From: Tetrahymena thermophila SB210
Taxonomy: Eukaryota; Ciliophora; Oligohymenophorea; Hymenostomatida; Tetrahymenidae
Reading direction: 5' to 3'
DNA length: 64,000 bases
NCBI RefSeq assembly: GCF_000189635.1
Contig: NW_002476363.1
Coordinates: 186,001-250,000, forward strand
Shown in pieces: positions 1 through 12,000 of the stretch. The first letter of the stretch is position 1. Every line of letters begins with the position of its first letter. The notes under the pieces were generated by a model, which saw only the letters and a list, made by a program, of their open reading frames with translations, did no database searches and was not told where the DNA came from. A program made the position numbers and the translations under genes.

Positions 1-762
1 ATTAAAAATTAGTATTGAATGAAAATATTTTTTTTATTTTCTCATTTTTTGTATATCTTTTATTGATAAAATTATGTATATTGAGTTTATGACATTTTAT
101 CTTCTTAATTAAATTTAGTAATTGATAGAGCTTACAATTAAATTGATGATCGTGGAACTTAGATTCTGAAAAATAAGATTATTTTGATAATTAAAAAGCA
201 GTATGCTGAAAAAAAATTTCTAGTCTTTTAATTTAAATTTTGATTTTAAAGCCTAGATGTAAACTATATTTGTAAAAATAAACAAACATGAATTGAACAA
301 ATTTACCCCAAAAACTATTCATTAATTTTATATAATCTAAATTTTTGTATTAACTTTAAAATCAATTCTTACAAGCAAATATATTAATAATTAATAATTT
401 TTTAAAAAAATAAAAGAAATTTAGATTAAAAGTATAAAGAAATGCTTTCATCACTAATTTTTACACTCTTAAGTAACTATGAATATAATAAATTCAAAAT
501 TAAAGTCATTTTTATAAAAAGTTTCTAACATAATTGCTCTTTCTTATGATTAAAATGCTTACATCAGGTAAAAAATATATTAAATAAATTATTGATTATA
601 TTTGAAATAAAAATTAATATCGATTAAATTTGGTATATTTTTTATATTAAATAAACCTCTTATTTATTCAAATTTAAAAAATAAAATTTTAATTCAAAAT
701 TTTTGAAAAAAATATTAATAAATCTATAATTTGTAATAGCAAAAAGTCATTAAGAAATTTAG
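1..762 (+). other. 5' flank of the cysteine-rich gene, first exon unresolved
   Basis: AT-rich sequence with no long frame. The downstream coding frame has an in-frame TGA at 603-605 and no in-frame ATG before the repeats, so a short first exon must lie here or upstream. Two candidates join with correct phase to an exon starting at 763, after the acceptor AAATTTAG. An ATG at 442 (MLSSLIFTLL, donor GTAACT at 473) gives a hydrophobic leader. An ATG at 546 has donor GTAAAA at 568. A third hydrophobic start at 19 (MKIFFLFSHFL) would need a long intron. The 442 start is preferred because a secreted protein is expected, but the choice is not proved. Confidence 0.4.
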
Positions 763-3700
763 CTTATTGCAATACAAGTTGTTAATGTACTGTATCACAC
801 ACATGTACTAGCTGCTCAAATTCAAGTTATTACTACTATCCTGACACTAGTGAATGTTATTAATCTTTTTACTGCACATAAACTTATTCTAATGGCGAAA
901 TTTATACTCCAGATCCAACTAACAAAGTATGTTGTATAAGAAACTGTGCAACATGTTAAAATAATGGAAACGAAGATTAAACATGTTTTACTTGTTTAGT
1001 AGGCTATTATTTACCATCAGTAGGAGCTAATACCTGTAATTAATGTAATTCATCATGCTATACTTGTAACGGCCCAAACTCTAATAATTGTTTGAGTTGT
1101 GTTGTAGGATAAATTTTACTAAACAATACTTGCTAAAAAACTTGCCCTTCAAGTGGTTATTATATTAGTGGAAAAAACTGTTTAAATTGTGACCCTTCTT
1201 GTAAAACATGCAATGGATAGACAAATAATAATTGTTTATCATGTCCAACAGGGGTATATTTTTATCCTAATAACAACTCTTGTTAATCAACATGCATAAG
1301 CGGTTACTATATAAATGGAACAAGCTGTTTATTGTGTAACTCAAGTTGTTCAACTTGTAATGGTCCTTCTTCAAACAATTGCCTCTCATGTCCAGCAGGT
1401 TAATATCTATTTTAAAATAATACTTGCTCTTCGACTTGTAATATTAATAATGGGTATTACATAAATGGAACTAACTGTTTACAGTGTAACTCAAGTTGCT
1501 TAACTTGTAGTGGTTCTTCTTCAAATAACTGTCTTTCATGTCCCTCTGGCTTATATTTATTTCAGAATAATACATGCTCATCTCCTTGCAATACTAGTAA
1601 TGGATATTATATTAATGGAATTAACTGTTAGTAATGTAACTCAAGTTGCTTAGCCTGTAATGGACCTAATTCAAACAATTGCATTTTATGTCCCTCTGGT
1701 TAATATTTGCATCAAAATAATACTTGCTCAGCTATTTGTAATACAAGTAATGGGTATTACATAAGTGGCTATAACTGTTTACAGTGTGATTCAGGCTGCT
1801 TAACTTGCAGTGGCCCTTCTTCAAACAATTGCCTTTCATGCCCCTCTGGTTAATATTTATATTAAAATAATACTTGTTCTACCAGTTGTAACACTAGTAA
1901 TGGATATTATATTAATCTTAATAACTGTTTGAAATGCAATTTAAATTGTTTTACCTGTTATGGTCCTAATTCAAATGATTGCCTTTCTTGTCCTTCTGGT
2001 AAATATTTATTTTAAAATCAAACCTGTTAAGTATCTTGTAATACTAGTAACGGATACTACATAAATGGAACTAACTGCTTACAATGTAATTCTAGCTGCT
2101 TAACTTGTAGTGGTCCTTCTTCAAATAATTGTCTTTCATGTCCCTCTGGTATATATTTATTTGAGAATAATACATGCTCATTTACTTGTAATACTAGTAA
2201 TGGATATTATATTAATGGTACTAACTGCATGCAATGTAACTAAGGTTGCTTAACTTGTAATGGACCTAATTCAAACAATTGTCTATCTTGTTCTTTTGGC
2301 TAATATTTGTTTAAGAATAATACTTGTTCAGTAACTTGTAACACTAGTAACGGATATTATATAAATAGTACTAACTGCTTACAGTGTAATTCAAGCTGCT
2401 TAACTTGTAGTGGTCCTTCTTCAAATAATTGTCTTTCATGCCCCTCTGGTGTATATTTATTTGAGAATAATACATGCTCATCTACTTGTAATACTAGTAA
2501 TGGATATTATATTAATGGAGCTAACTGTTAGTAATGTAATTCAAGTTGCTTAACCTGTAATGGACCTAATTCAAACAATTGCCTTTCATGTCCGTCTGGT
2601 TAATAATTAAATTAGAATAATACATGCTCAGCTATTTGTAATACGAGTAATGGGTATTACATAAGTGGTAATTACTGTTTACAGTGTAATTCAAACTGTT
2701 TAACTTGCAATGGTCCTTCTTCTAACAATTGTCTTTCGTGTCCCTCTGGTTAATATTTATATCAGAATAATAGTTGTTCTGCCAATTGTAACACTAATAA
2801 TGGATATTATATTAGTGATAATAATTGCCTGTAATGCAATTTAAATTGTTTTACCTGTTATGGTCCTAGTTTAAATAACTGCCTCTCTTGTCCTTCAGGA
2901 AAATATTTATTTTAGAATCAAACCTGTTAAGTATCTTGTAATACTAGTAACGGATACTACATAAATGGAACTAACTGCTTACAGTGTAATTCTAGCTGCT
3001 TAATTTGTAGTGGTCCTTCTTCAAATAATTGTCTTTCATGTCCCTCTGGTATATATTTATTTGAGAATAATACATGCTCATTTACTTGTAATACTAGTAA
3101 TGGATATTATATTAATGGAACTAACTGTTAGTAATGTAACTCAATTTGTTTAACCTGTAATGGACCTAATTCAAACAATTGCCTTTCATGTACCTCTGGT
3201 TAATAATTAAATTAGAATAATACTTGCTCAGTTATTTGTAATACGAGTAATGGGTATTATATTAGTGGTAATAACTGTTTAAAATGTGATTCAAACTGTT
3301 TAACTTGCAATGGTCCTTTTTCTAACAATTGTCTTTCGTGTACCTCTGGCTAATATTTATTCCAGGATAATACTTGTTCTGTCAGCTGTAACACTAGTAA
3401 TGGATATTATATTAATGGAACTAACTGTTAGTAATGTAACTCAAGTTGCTTAACCTGTAATGGACCTAATTCAAACAATTGCCTTTCATGTCCGTCTGGT
3501 TAATATTTATTTTAGAATAAAACATGTTCAGTTATTTGTAATATAAATAATGGGTATTACATAAGCGGTAATAGTTGCTTACAGTGTAATTCAAACTGTT
3601 TAACTTGCAATGGTCCTTCTTCTAACAATTGTCTTTCCTGTCCCTCTGGTTAATATTTATATCAGAATAATAGTTGTTCTGCTTATTGTAAAACTAATAA

Positions 3701-6074
3701 TGGATATTATATTAGTAATAATAATTGCCTGTAATGCGATTTAAATTGTTTTACCTGTTATGGTCCTAGTTTAAATAACTGCCTCTCTTGTCCTTCAGGT
3801 TAATATTTATTTTAGAATCAAACATGTTCAGTTATTTGTAATATAAATAATGGGTATTACATAAGCGGTAATAGTTGCTTAGAGTGTAATTCAAACTGTT
3901 TAACTTGTAATGGTCCTTCTTCTAACAATTGTCTTTCGTGTCCCTCTGGTTAATATTTATATCAGAATAATAGTTGTTCTGCCAATTGTAACACTAATAA
4001 TGGATATTATATTAGTAATAATAATTGCCTGTAATGCGATTTAAATTGTTTTACCTGTTATGGTCCTAGTTTATATAACTGCCTCTCTTGTCCTTCAGGA
4101 AAATATTTATATTAGAATCAAACCTGTTAAGTATTCTGTAATACAAGTAACGGATATTATATAAATGGTACTAACTGTTTATGGTGTAACTCAAGTTGCT
4201 AAACATGTAATGGACCTAGCTCAAATAATTGTCTTTCATGTCCCTCTGGTATATATTTATTTGAGAATAATACATGCTCATTTACTTGTAATACTAGTAA
4301 TGGATATTATATTAATGGAACTAACTGTTAGTAATGTAACTCAAGTTGTTTAACCTGTAATGGACCTAATTCAAACAATTGCCTTTCATGTACCTCTGGT
4401 TAATAATTAAATTAGAATAATACTTGCTCAGTTATTTGTAATACGAGTAATGGGTATTACATTAGTGGTAATAACTGTTTACAGTGTAATTCAAACTGTT
4501 TAACTTGCAATGGTCCTTCTTCTAACAATTGTCTTTCGTGTCCCTCTGGTTAATATTTATATCAGAATAATAGTTGTTCTGCCAATTGTAACACTAATAA
4601 TGGATATTATATTAGTAATAATAATTGCCTGTAATGCGATTTAAATTGTTTTACCTGTTATGGTCCTAATTCAAATGACTGCCTTTCTTGTCCTTCAGGT
4701 TAATATTTATTTTAGAATCAAACCTGTTAAGTATCTTGTAATACTAGTAACGGATACTACATAAATGGAACTAACTGCTTACAGTGTAATTCTAGCTGCT
4801 TAACTTGTAGTGGTCCTTCTTCAAATAATTGTCTTTCATGTCCCTCTGGTATATATTTATTTGAGAATAATACATGCTCATTTAATTGTAATACTAGTAA
4901 TGGATATTATATTAATGGAACTAACTGTTAGTAATGTAACTCAAGTTGTTTAACCTGTAATGGACCTAATTCTAACAATTGTCTTTCGTGTACCTCTAAC
5001 TAATATTTATTCCAGAATAATACTTGTTCTGTCAGCTGTAATACTAGTAATGGATATTATATTAATGGAACTAACTGTTAGTAATGTAACTCAAGTTGCT
5101 TAACCTGTTATGGACCTAATTCAAACAATTGCCTTTCATGTCCGTCTGGTTAATATTTATTTTAGAATAAAACATGTTCAGTTATTTGTAATATAAATAA
5201 TGGGTATTACATAAGCGGTAATAGTTGCTTACAGTGTAATTCAAACTGTTTAACTTGCAATGGTCCTTCTTCTAACAATTGTCTTTCCTGTCCCTCTGGT
5301 TAATATTTATATCAGAATAATAGTTGTTCTGCCAATTGTAACACTAATAATGGATATTATATTAGTAATAATAATTGCCTGTAATGCAATTTAAATTGTT
5401 TTACCTGTTATGGTCCTAATTCAAATAACTGCCTCTCTTGTCCTTCAGGTTAATATTTATTTTAGAATCAAACCTGTTAAGTATCCTGTAATACTAGTAA
5501 CGGATACTACATAAATGGAACTAACTGCTTACAATGTAATTCAAGCTGCTTAACTTGTAGTGGTCCTTCTTCAAATAATTGTCTTTCATGTCCCTCTGAT
5601 ATATATTTATTTGAGAATAATACATGCTCTACTACTTGTAATACTAGTAATGGATATTATATTAATGGTACTAACTGCTTGCAATGTAACTAAGGTTGCT
5701 AAACCTGTAATGGACCTAATTCAAACGATTGTTTATCATGTTCATTAGGCTAATATTTGTTTAAAAATAATACTTGTTCAGTAACTTGTAACATTAGTAA
5801 CGGATATTATATAAATGGTACTAACTGCTTACAGTGTAACTCAAGTTGCTAAACATGTAATGGACCTAGCTCAAATAATTGCCTTTCATGCCCTTCTGGC
5901 TAATATTTATTTTAAGATAATACATGCTCCCCTACTTGTAATACTAGTAGCGGATATTATATAAGAAATTAGTAATGTCTTTTATGCAATAAATCTTGCA
6001 AAACATGTAATGGACCAACTTCAAAAAATTGTTTATCATGCCCTTCTGGATACTTTTTATATGCCAATAGTTGA
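763..6074 (+). CDS. Cysteine-rich furin-like repeat protein, main exon
   Basis: One frame stays open from the acceptor at 762 to TGA at 6072-6074 (about 1770 codons) with TAA/TAG as glutamine; no in-frame TGA was found. After about 90 residues of irregular Cys-rich sequence, the protein is an array of 50-residue units with eight cysteines each: C-x3-C-x2-C, then NNC, LSC, NTC, a TC pair and a final C, with conserved GPxSNNC, SCPSG and NGYYI motifs. This spacing is that of furin-like / growth-factor-receptor cysteine-rich repeats, common in ciliate surface or secreted proteins. The C-terminus ends right after a repeat with no transmembrane segment or anchor signal visible, so secretion is inferred. 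Ligand and function are unknown. First exon unresolved (see upstream entry). Confidence 0.85.
1040..6060 (+). repeat. About 33 tandem copies of a 150-bp coding repeat
   Basis: The motif TCAAGTTGCT and its variants recur every 150 bp (for example near 1491, 1641, 1791 and 1941), so each unit encodes exactly 50 residues. Blocks also recur at larger multiples of 150: a distinctive unit with ATCAGAATAATAGTTGTTCT occurs near 2761, 3661, 3961, 4561 and 5311. That is the signature of unequal exchange of multi-unit segments. The period keeps the reading frame. Confidence 0.9.
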
Positions 6075-7680
6075 ATTTTTAAATTTCTAAAATACTACCT
6101 GATAATTTTAAGCTTGCATTAATTTATTATTATTACACAATATTTTTTTTTGTACTTAAATAAAAAATTATCAATATATCATTTAGTATAAAAATTAATA
6201 TATGATATTCAATAATTCATTTAAGTGATTTTTATAATCTTTACATTTTTCTAAATATTTTTAAAGTAAAAGAAAAAGAATAATAATATTACTTAAATCT
6301 CAAAGAAAAGTTTTAATTTAATTTAAAACTAATTATTTCACTACCAATTACATAAATTAATTTTATTTGCTAAATATAAAATGAATAATTAATTTTGAAT
6401 CTTGCCTTTATTATAAAAACGTTTATCTTGCATAAATTAAATTTTAATTTATATTCTTTTTTCATTTTAGTAAAATTTATAAAATTAAAAATAGGAAGGA
6501 AAATAAATAATTAATTCAACTATTCAAATATTAAAACTATCAATTATTCTATTTTATTTCTAATTATTTGAAACAATAGAGACTGTGATTATTTAAATAT
6601 AAAAATTATATAAAATTAAAAAAAATAAATCTTTTTATTTTTAAATTGATATCATAAAGTAAGTAAATAACATTTTCCTTGATTTGCTTTAAAAAAAATA
6701 GTGTATTGTTTAATTTTCTTTTTAATTATTTAATGTGTATATAATTGAAAGTAGATAAAACTAATAAATTATTAATTATCTGTAACCAAAAATCAAAAAT
6801 AAACTCAAATATAGATTTTTAGAAATATAGATAGATAAGAGAAAATATATAAAAGTTATAAAATTTTATATAATATAGTTAAAAGAAACAATTTTTTTAA
6901 AATTAAATGATTATTTCAATTAAAAATTAAAGTAACCATCTGTTTTATTTCATATAAATGACAAAATTAAGATATTGAATAAATATAAATAAAGTGAATA
7001 TTTGTTTTCTACATTTATATGCCTTAGGTAAAAAAAAATATTAAAAAAGACTAAAAATGAATAATTAAATCATGATAAAAAAACAGTCAAAATATTAAAG
7101 CTCTTGTTTTTTTAACTTTATTAATTAGAAATTATATTTTTATCTTTTTATACATTAAAAAAAGTTATTCGTGATTACAATTATAAAAAGATATCATCAT
7201 AAGATTAAATCTTCTAATTAACATATAAATTTATATTATTTTTATATAATTATATATATTTTATTAAAATAAAAAGTTCTAGGCACTACTATAAGAATTT
7301 ATTGGGGAAAAGTAATAATAAAATGAAATGTGGATATATCTAAATCTACTAAAAATTTATGAGTTTAAAATGATATGATCAAAGCATTTTTAATAAATTA
7401 ATTAGCTCTCAAAATAAAAAAAGAAGGATATCAAATAAAGCTTTTAAAAACAGTAAAGATATATTTTTAAAATAAAAAAATTTAGTTAAGCTTTTTTAAA
7501 AAAATTTAATATTTAGAAACAAAATATTTAGAAAAAAGTTTTAGTAGATAGCAACTAATTACACAATAAATTTCCTATAAAATTACAATAAAAATAGTTA
7601 AATTTAATATGAAATATATGAAAATTTAAAAATGGATATCTTCTTAATTATTAATTCAATCTAAAATAAACATATAACTA
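6075..7680. other. AT-rich intergenic stretch
   Basis: Very high A+T, homopolymer-rich, no frame with protein-like composition on either strand and no recognisable RNA. Nothing identified. Confidence 0.6.
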
Positions 7681-8470
7681 TAAAATAATAATATTATAAT
7701 TAGAAAAATCATAAGATGAAACAAAATTAGAAAAATACTTTTTTTAGGATAATAAAAGCAAAAAATGAAAGACATAAGACATGAGCAATTTAACTTTTAA
7801 AAAACGTAAATTGTTTCTTTAAGTTTTTCTTTAATGATTATTTGAAGTTCCTTTTTAGGGAATATGAGAAATATATAAATAAGCTTCTGGTTTATTAGAT
7901 TTAAAGAATATTCCTTTAATCAAATAAGATGAGAGAGTAGAAAATAAATACAAGTAATTCTAAAAGAATAAGGAAAGAGTTCTTTTAAAAACAGGAACGG
8001 TAAGTAAAAAGCTAACTTAATTTTATATGCTTTTTATTATATTATGCATTTTTTCTTTACTTACCATATAAATAAATACTCTAAATTGTCACTCGCTAAT
8101 GATCTTCTTTTTAAATTAGATCAACTTCTCAATTACAGTAATGATAGATAAAGAGAGCTAATATACTTCTGCTACTGAATATAATAATGCCTTTTACTTA
8201 ATTTTTCAAAATTTATGTAGTTTATCATTAAGGTTACCCATAAACTATCTTCTTTTTACAATTTAAGTCTAAATATAATCTAGCTCTCTTACTTAAAACT
8301 ATATATCTCTCATCCTTCTCAACAAATGAAGCAAATATAAGAAAGCTTGTCAAGTTACTATCTAATGATTTAAATCTGTTCAAAATGAAAAACTCTTTAT
8401 CATTACTTTGCTTATTCTACTTATTCCTACTATTGTAGTAGCATTTATTCTCTACTACAAGTAAAATTAA
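7680..8470 (-). other. Unresolved coding-like patch, possible small multi-exon gene
   Basis: Base composition is less extreme than the surroundings and several frames read like protein. On the minus strand, about 8460-8240 gives a charged, mixed-composition stretch containing FKSLDSNLTSFLIFASF and RYIVLSKRARLYLDLN. About 7990-7790 gives NKPEAYLYISHIPQKG. On the plus strand, a frame ending near 7999 abuts a consensus donor GTAAGTAAAA, and a frame around 8387-8460 encodes a hydrophobic segment (ITLLILLIPTIVVAFIL). The readings are mutually exclusive in places and no chain of exons with consistent phases and realistic intron lengths could be closed. The minus strand is favoured on composition only. 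Confidence 0.3.
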
Positions 8471-10061
8471 AAATATTTTTTTTAAACGTATTGCACTTTT
8501 CAATTTCTATTAAATAACACTTAGTGGTTAGTTTTTAAAAGTAAATAAAAAATATCTTTTTTATTATTTTTATGAATGTATTTATGAATTAAATTATAAA
8601 AATGAGGACTCAAATGAATATTTTAAGATATAAGAAAGGAGGGCAATTATGTATAAATAATAAAATATTTTTTAATGTATTTAAAGCAAATTTTATTTTT
8701 TATTTATTTTCATTATAAAATATAATTTTTTCTATCCAACCTTTTACAAACTAGAGCTTTTTTTAAAAATAATAATAATTTTTATCATATGATAGAAGAA
8801 AAAATTAATTACGCATAAGACAAACAAATCAACTAAAAATAGATCTAATTATTATAATTGATTTTTGTAATCTTGTTTAATAGGAAATTTTTGATTTTTC
8901 CTTAACCCAAAATCAAATCAACATTTTAAAGATACTGTATAGCTAATTAGGTGCATCTTACCGAATCTAATTGAATTTTTTAATAATCTGTAATTAAATT
9001 AATTTGAACATATAAGATAAAAATCAACTTTATAATCACAATTTTTATCAACATTTTACTGATTTTTGATACTTTTGGATACTGAATAATTTATTATTCA
9101 CAGCTTGAAAAAACATCTTAAGATAGTGTAGTTTTTTTTAAAAAAAATACTTAACAAAAATATTTTTCATTAATTTAAGTCTTAATAATTATGCTCAGAT
9201 ACTTATAAATATCTTATGTTTTCAATATTTAAACTAAAATTAGGATGTCAATAGTTTTTATAATATAAATATTGATTGTAAGATAACTTATCCATAAAGC
9301 CGCCATTATGATCACCATAAATTTTTATTTATATAAAATACTCAAAATCATTCAAGATTGCATTTAAAATAAAGCAAGATTTAATGATTTGAATATTTAT
9401 TGTGAAAAAATCAACGTAAAATATGATTCTACAAAAATATTTTTCCTATTATAAAAAATAAGGAATTTAAAAAATATTTTTTTATACTTTTAACCAGTGA
9501 TAAGCTAATGAGTATCTAGAATTAAAGAGGTATTTTATACCACTACAAAATGAATTTGCATGATTGTTTATTATTTTTTAAAAATAATATAAGCTCTTTT
9601 AAAAATAGAATTATCATTTTTAGTTGAAAGATTATTCACTTTTTCGCTTGCTAAATTTTTTTGTTGCTTAACGCATTTAATTAACAACTAACTAAATAAT
9701 TTATCTAATTTATGCAATTATATTTTTAAGAAAGTAATACTGATGACTTTCTTAATAATAATTGAAAAAAAATTTAAAATAATAGCAAGAGAATATAGTT
9801 TTTTCTAGATTTTATTCATATAAATATGAAGTTGGTCATAACATTGAAAATATAATATTAAATTCAAAAGATTACTTTTAAAAAATTAGTATAAAAAATT
9901 TAATAAAAATAAAATGATGACAAATGATGAGCTACTAGCCTTAATCAATTCTGTATTATTTTATAAAATATAACTCATTTACTCATTAAAATTTATTTTT
10001 ATTTTTAAAAAAGTTGTTAGATTAAAAATAATTTTAAGAATAAAATTCTTTTGTTATAAAC
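8471..10061. other. AT-rich intergenic stretch
   Basis: No supported gene. A minus-strand frame near 9270-9330 contains the short motif NGGFMD (see rejected items). The rest is low-complexity A/T. Confidence 0.5.
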
Positions 10062-10949
10062 ATGGAAGACATGTAAAAAATTTATAAATAAACATAAATT
10101 TCTTTTCAAAGTATTTCTTACAAAATATAACAGAGCATCTAAATTAAAAGATGAAGGAGTGATAATTCTTGGATCTGAAATATCAAAATTCAAAAATGTT
10201 AATAAACTTGTCCTTCAAATTTAGTAATTTATTATTTTTACAAAATATTATTTAAACTTTATTTCTCATATTAGAAACAATCATGTCAGCGAAAAAGGCA
10301 TTAACTTTTTGACATAAGGATTAAGTTAATTTACTCATCTTACTCATTTAAATCTTAATCTAAGGTAATTAATTAATATTTATCACACATTTTATCATAA
10401 TTTTTTATAGAGGTAACTTCATTTGGGAAAATGGTGCTTAAAGCTTGAGTAAGTTCGTATAATCCTTATAATAAGTGAAATACCTTAACATGAATCTCGA
10501 GTAAAATAAAAAAAAAGAATTATTTATTTTAGAATCAATTTTTTGCTATTAATTTATGTCTTATTTTAAAATAAAAATAAAAAACAGAAACAATTCCATA
10601 CAAAACTCTGGATTAGAACATTTAAGTGATGCAATTGGTTAGTGTAGCAAATTAAATATTCTTATATTAAATTTAAAGTAAGATTCAAGATATTTGTTTA
10701 TAATTCTTAATTTTTTTTTTTTGAAAATAGAGGAAACTCAATTACTAATTACTTTGGAATGATAAATCAAGTAAAAAAACTAAAGTACTTATACTTTCTT
10801 TAAATTTGCTTAAATATGTACTTTTTTAAATCACTTTATTTCATTATTAAAAATTTTATTTATTTTAAAAAAGTGATATAAATCGAGTTATAAAAGTCAA
10901 GTAGACACTTCAGAAAAGAAGTAGAATGGTTATGTTTAAAATCATTTGA
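10062..10949 (+). CDS. Short leucine-rich-repeat protein (5 LRRs, 7 exons)
   Basis: Exons: 10062-10072, 10134-10223, 10275-10364, 10411-10500, 10588-10677, 10731-10817 and 10874-10949 (TGA at 10947). Four exons are exactly 90 nt and one is 87, all phase 2, and the spliced length is 534 nt (177 aa), which closes without frame error. Each internal exon encodes one repeat of the type N-x-(I/V)-S-x-x-G-x3-L...L-x-x-L-x-L-x-L, the ribonuclease-inhibitor-like LRR spacing. The last exon is short and basic, as in the larger paralog at 18358-20876. The 11-nt first exon (M-E-D) is the least certain part; a longer start around 9914 is possible. LRR proteins are protein-binding scaffolds; partner unknown. 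Confidence 0.75.
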
Positions 10950-12000
10950 AAACAAAATAAATATTAAAATTAAGTTAACCAAAAAGCAAACATAAAAAAT
11001 TCTTGATTATTTTGATTGTTTGATGAAAAATTAAGAAAAATAAATAAATTATAATAATTAAAATTTAGTCCATTGAGCTAAAATTACCCTTACTATATTA
11101 AATAAATAATAAATTAATTAATTATAATATCATTAAAACCATTACTATTCATTCATTCTTAAAGAAGAAAAATAAATATATTTATATTTTTCTTTTCAGC
11201 TAATTATTCATCTTTAAAAAACCTTTATATGCTTATTATTTTTCAAATTACTTTTTACAAATTAATACTAGATATTTTTATTTATTTTATTAAAAAATTA
11301 ATAAATATATATATATATAATACTTCATTATAATATTGAGAATAAACTTTAAAAATAACTATATCCCTTTTCTTGTATTAAAATACGTATTATCTTATAT
11401 AAAATTATTAAAGATTTTTGGATTATTATTATTTTTGTCTTCATAATAAAAATTGTAAAATTTATCTTTTAATTCTTTTTTATTTTCATATCAAAATTTT
11501 ACATTAAATTTAATGTAATAAATAATAAATTATAATCAGTATTTTTTTAAATAAGGTTTATTTTATTTTTTTAATCACAGGCAAATCTGACTGAACTTGG
11601 AGTAAGGGTGGGTGAAAACAAAAATGGATTTACAGTATTTGATAATATAAATCATGTCATCTTATATTTTTTTAGTATTTACTTATTAATTTACTAATTC
11701 TTTATCAATTTAATGTATAATATCTATTTAATTTAGCATCTTTTATTTATAAAATATAATTATAACATGTCCTATTTGTCAAAATTTTCTTTTAAAATTA
11801 ATATTATTATTCTATTTTAATTTCTTAATTTTTAAATAAAACATTTCTTATTTATTCTTTATGAAATTTTTATTTTAAATTAATTAATTGATCATAATTA
11901 TAAAATACATTTAAAGTATTTAAATATTGAACTACATGAGAAAGCTTTTAATATTTATCTGAAAAAATTACTTTTGCTTTTAAAACACATTTATTTATTT
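10950..12000. other. Intergenic stretch with one GC-richer island
   Basis: Mostly A/T-rich sequence between convergent genes (LRR gene on +, kinase gene on -). At about 11577-11660 composition rises sharply after an acceptor-like CACAG, and the plus strand reads ANLTELGVRVGENKNG, which resembles the end of an LRR exon. It could not be placed in the LRR gene, which already has its own basic last exon and stop upstream, so it may be an exon relic. Confidence 0.45.

Noticed and set aside
4165..5748. 62 aa ORFs within the cysteine-rich array in another frame
   Set aside because: Off-frame shadows of the 150-bp repeat.
9250..9330. Minus-strand reading YGDHNGGFMDKLSY resembling the CNGGxMD motif of papain-family proteases
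   Set aside because: Only about six residues match, the cysteine is replaced by His, and no other protease block is found in the flanks; chance similarity cannot be excluded.
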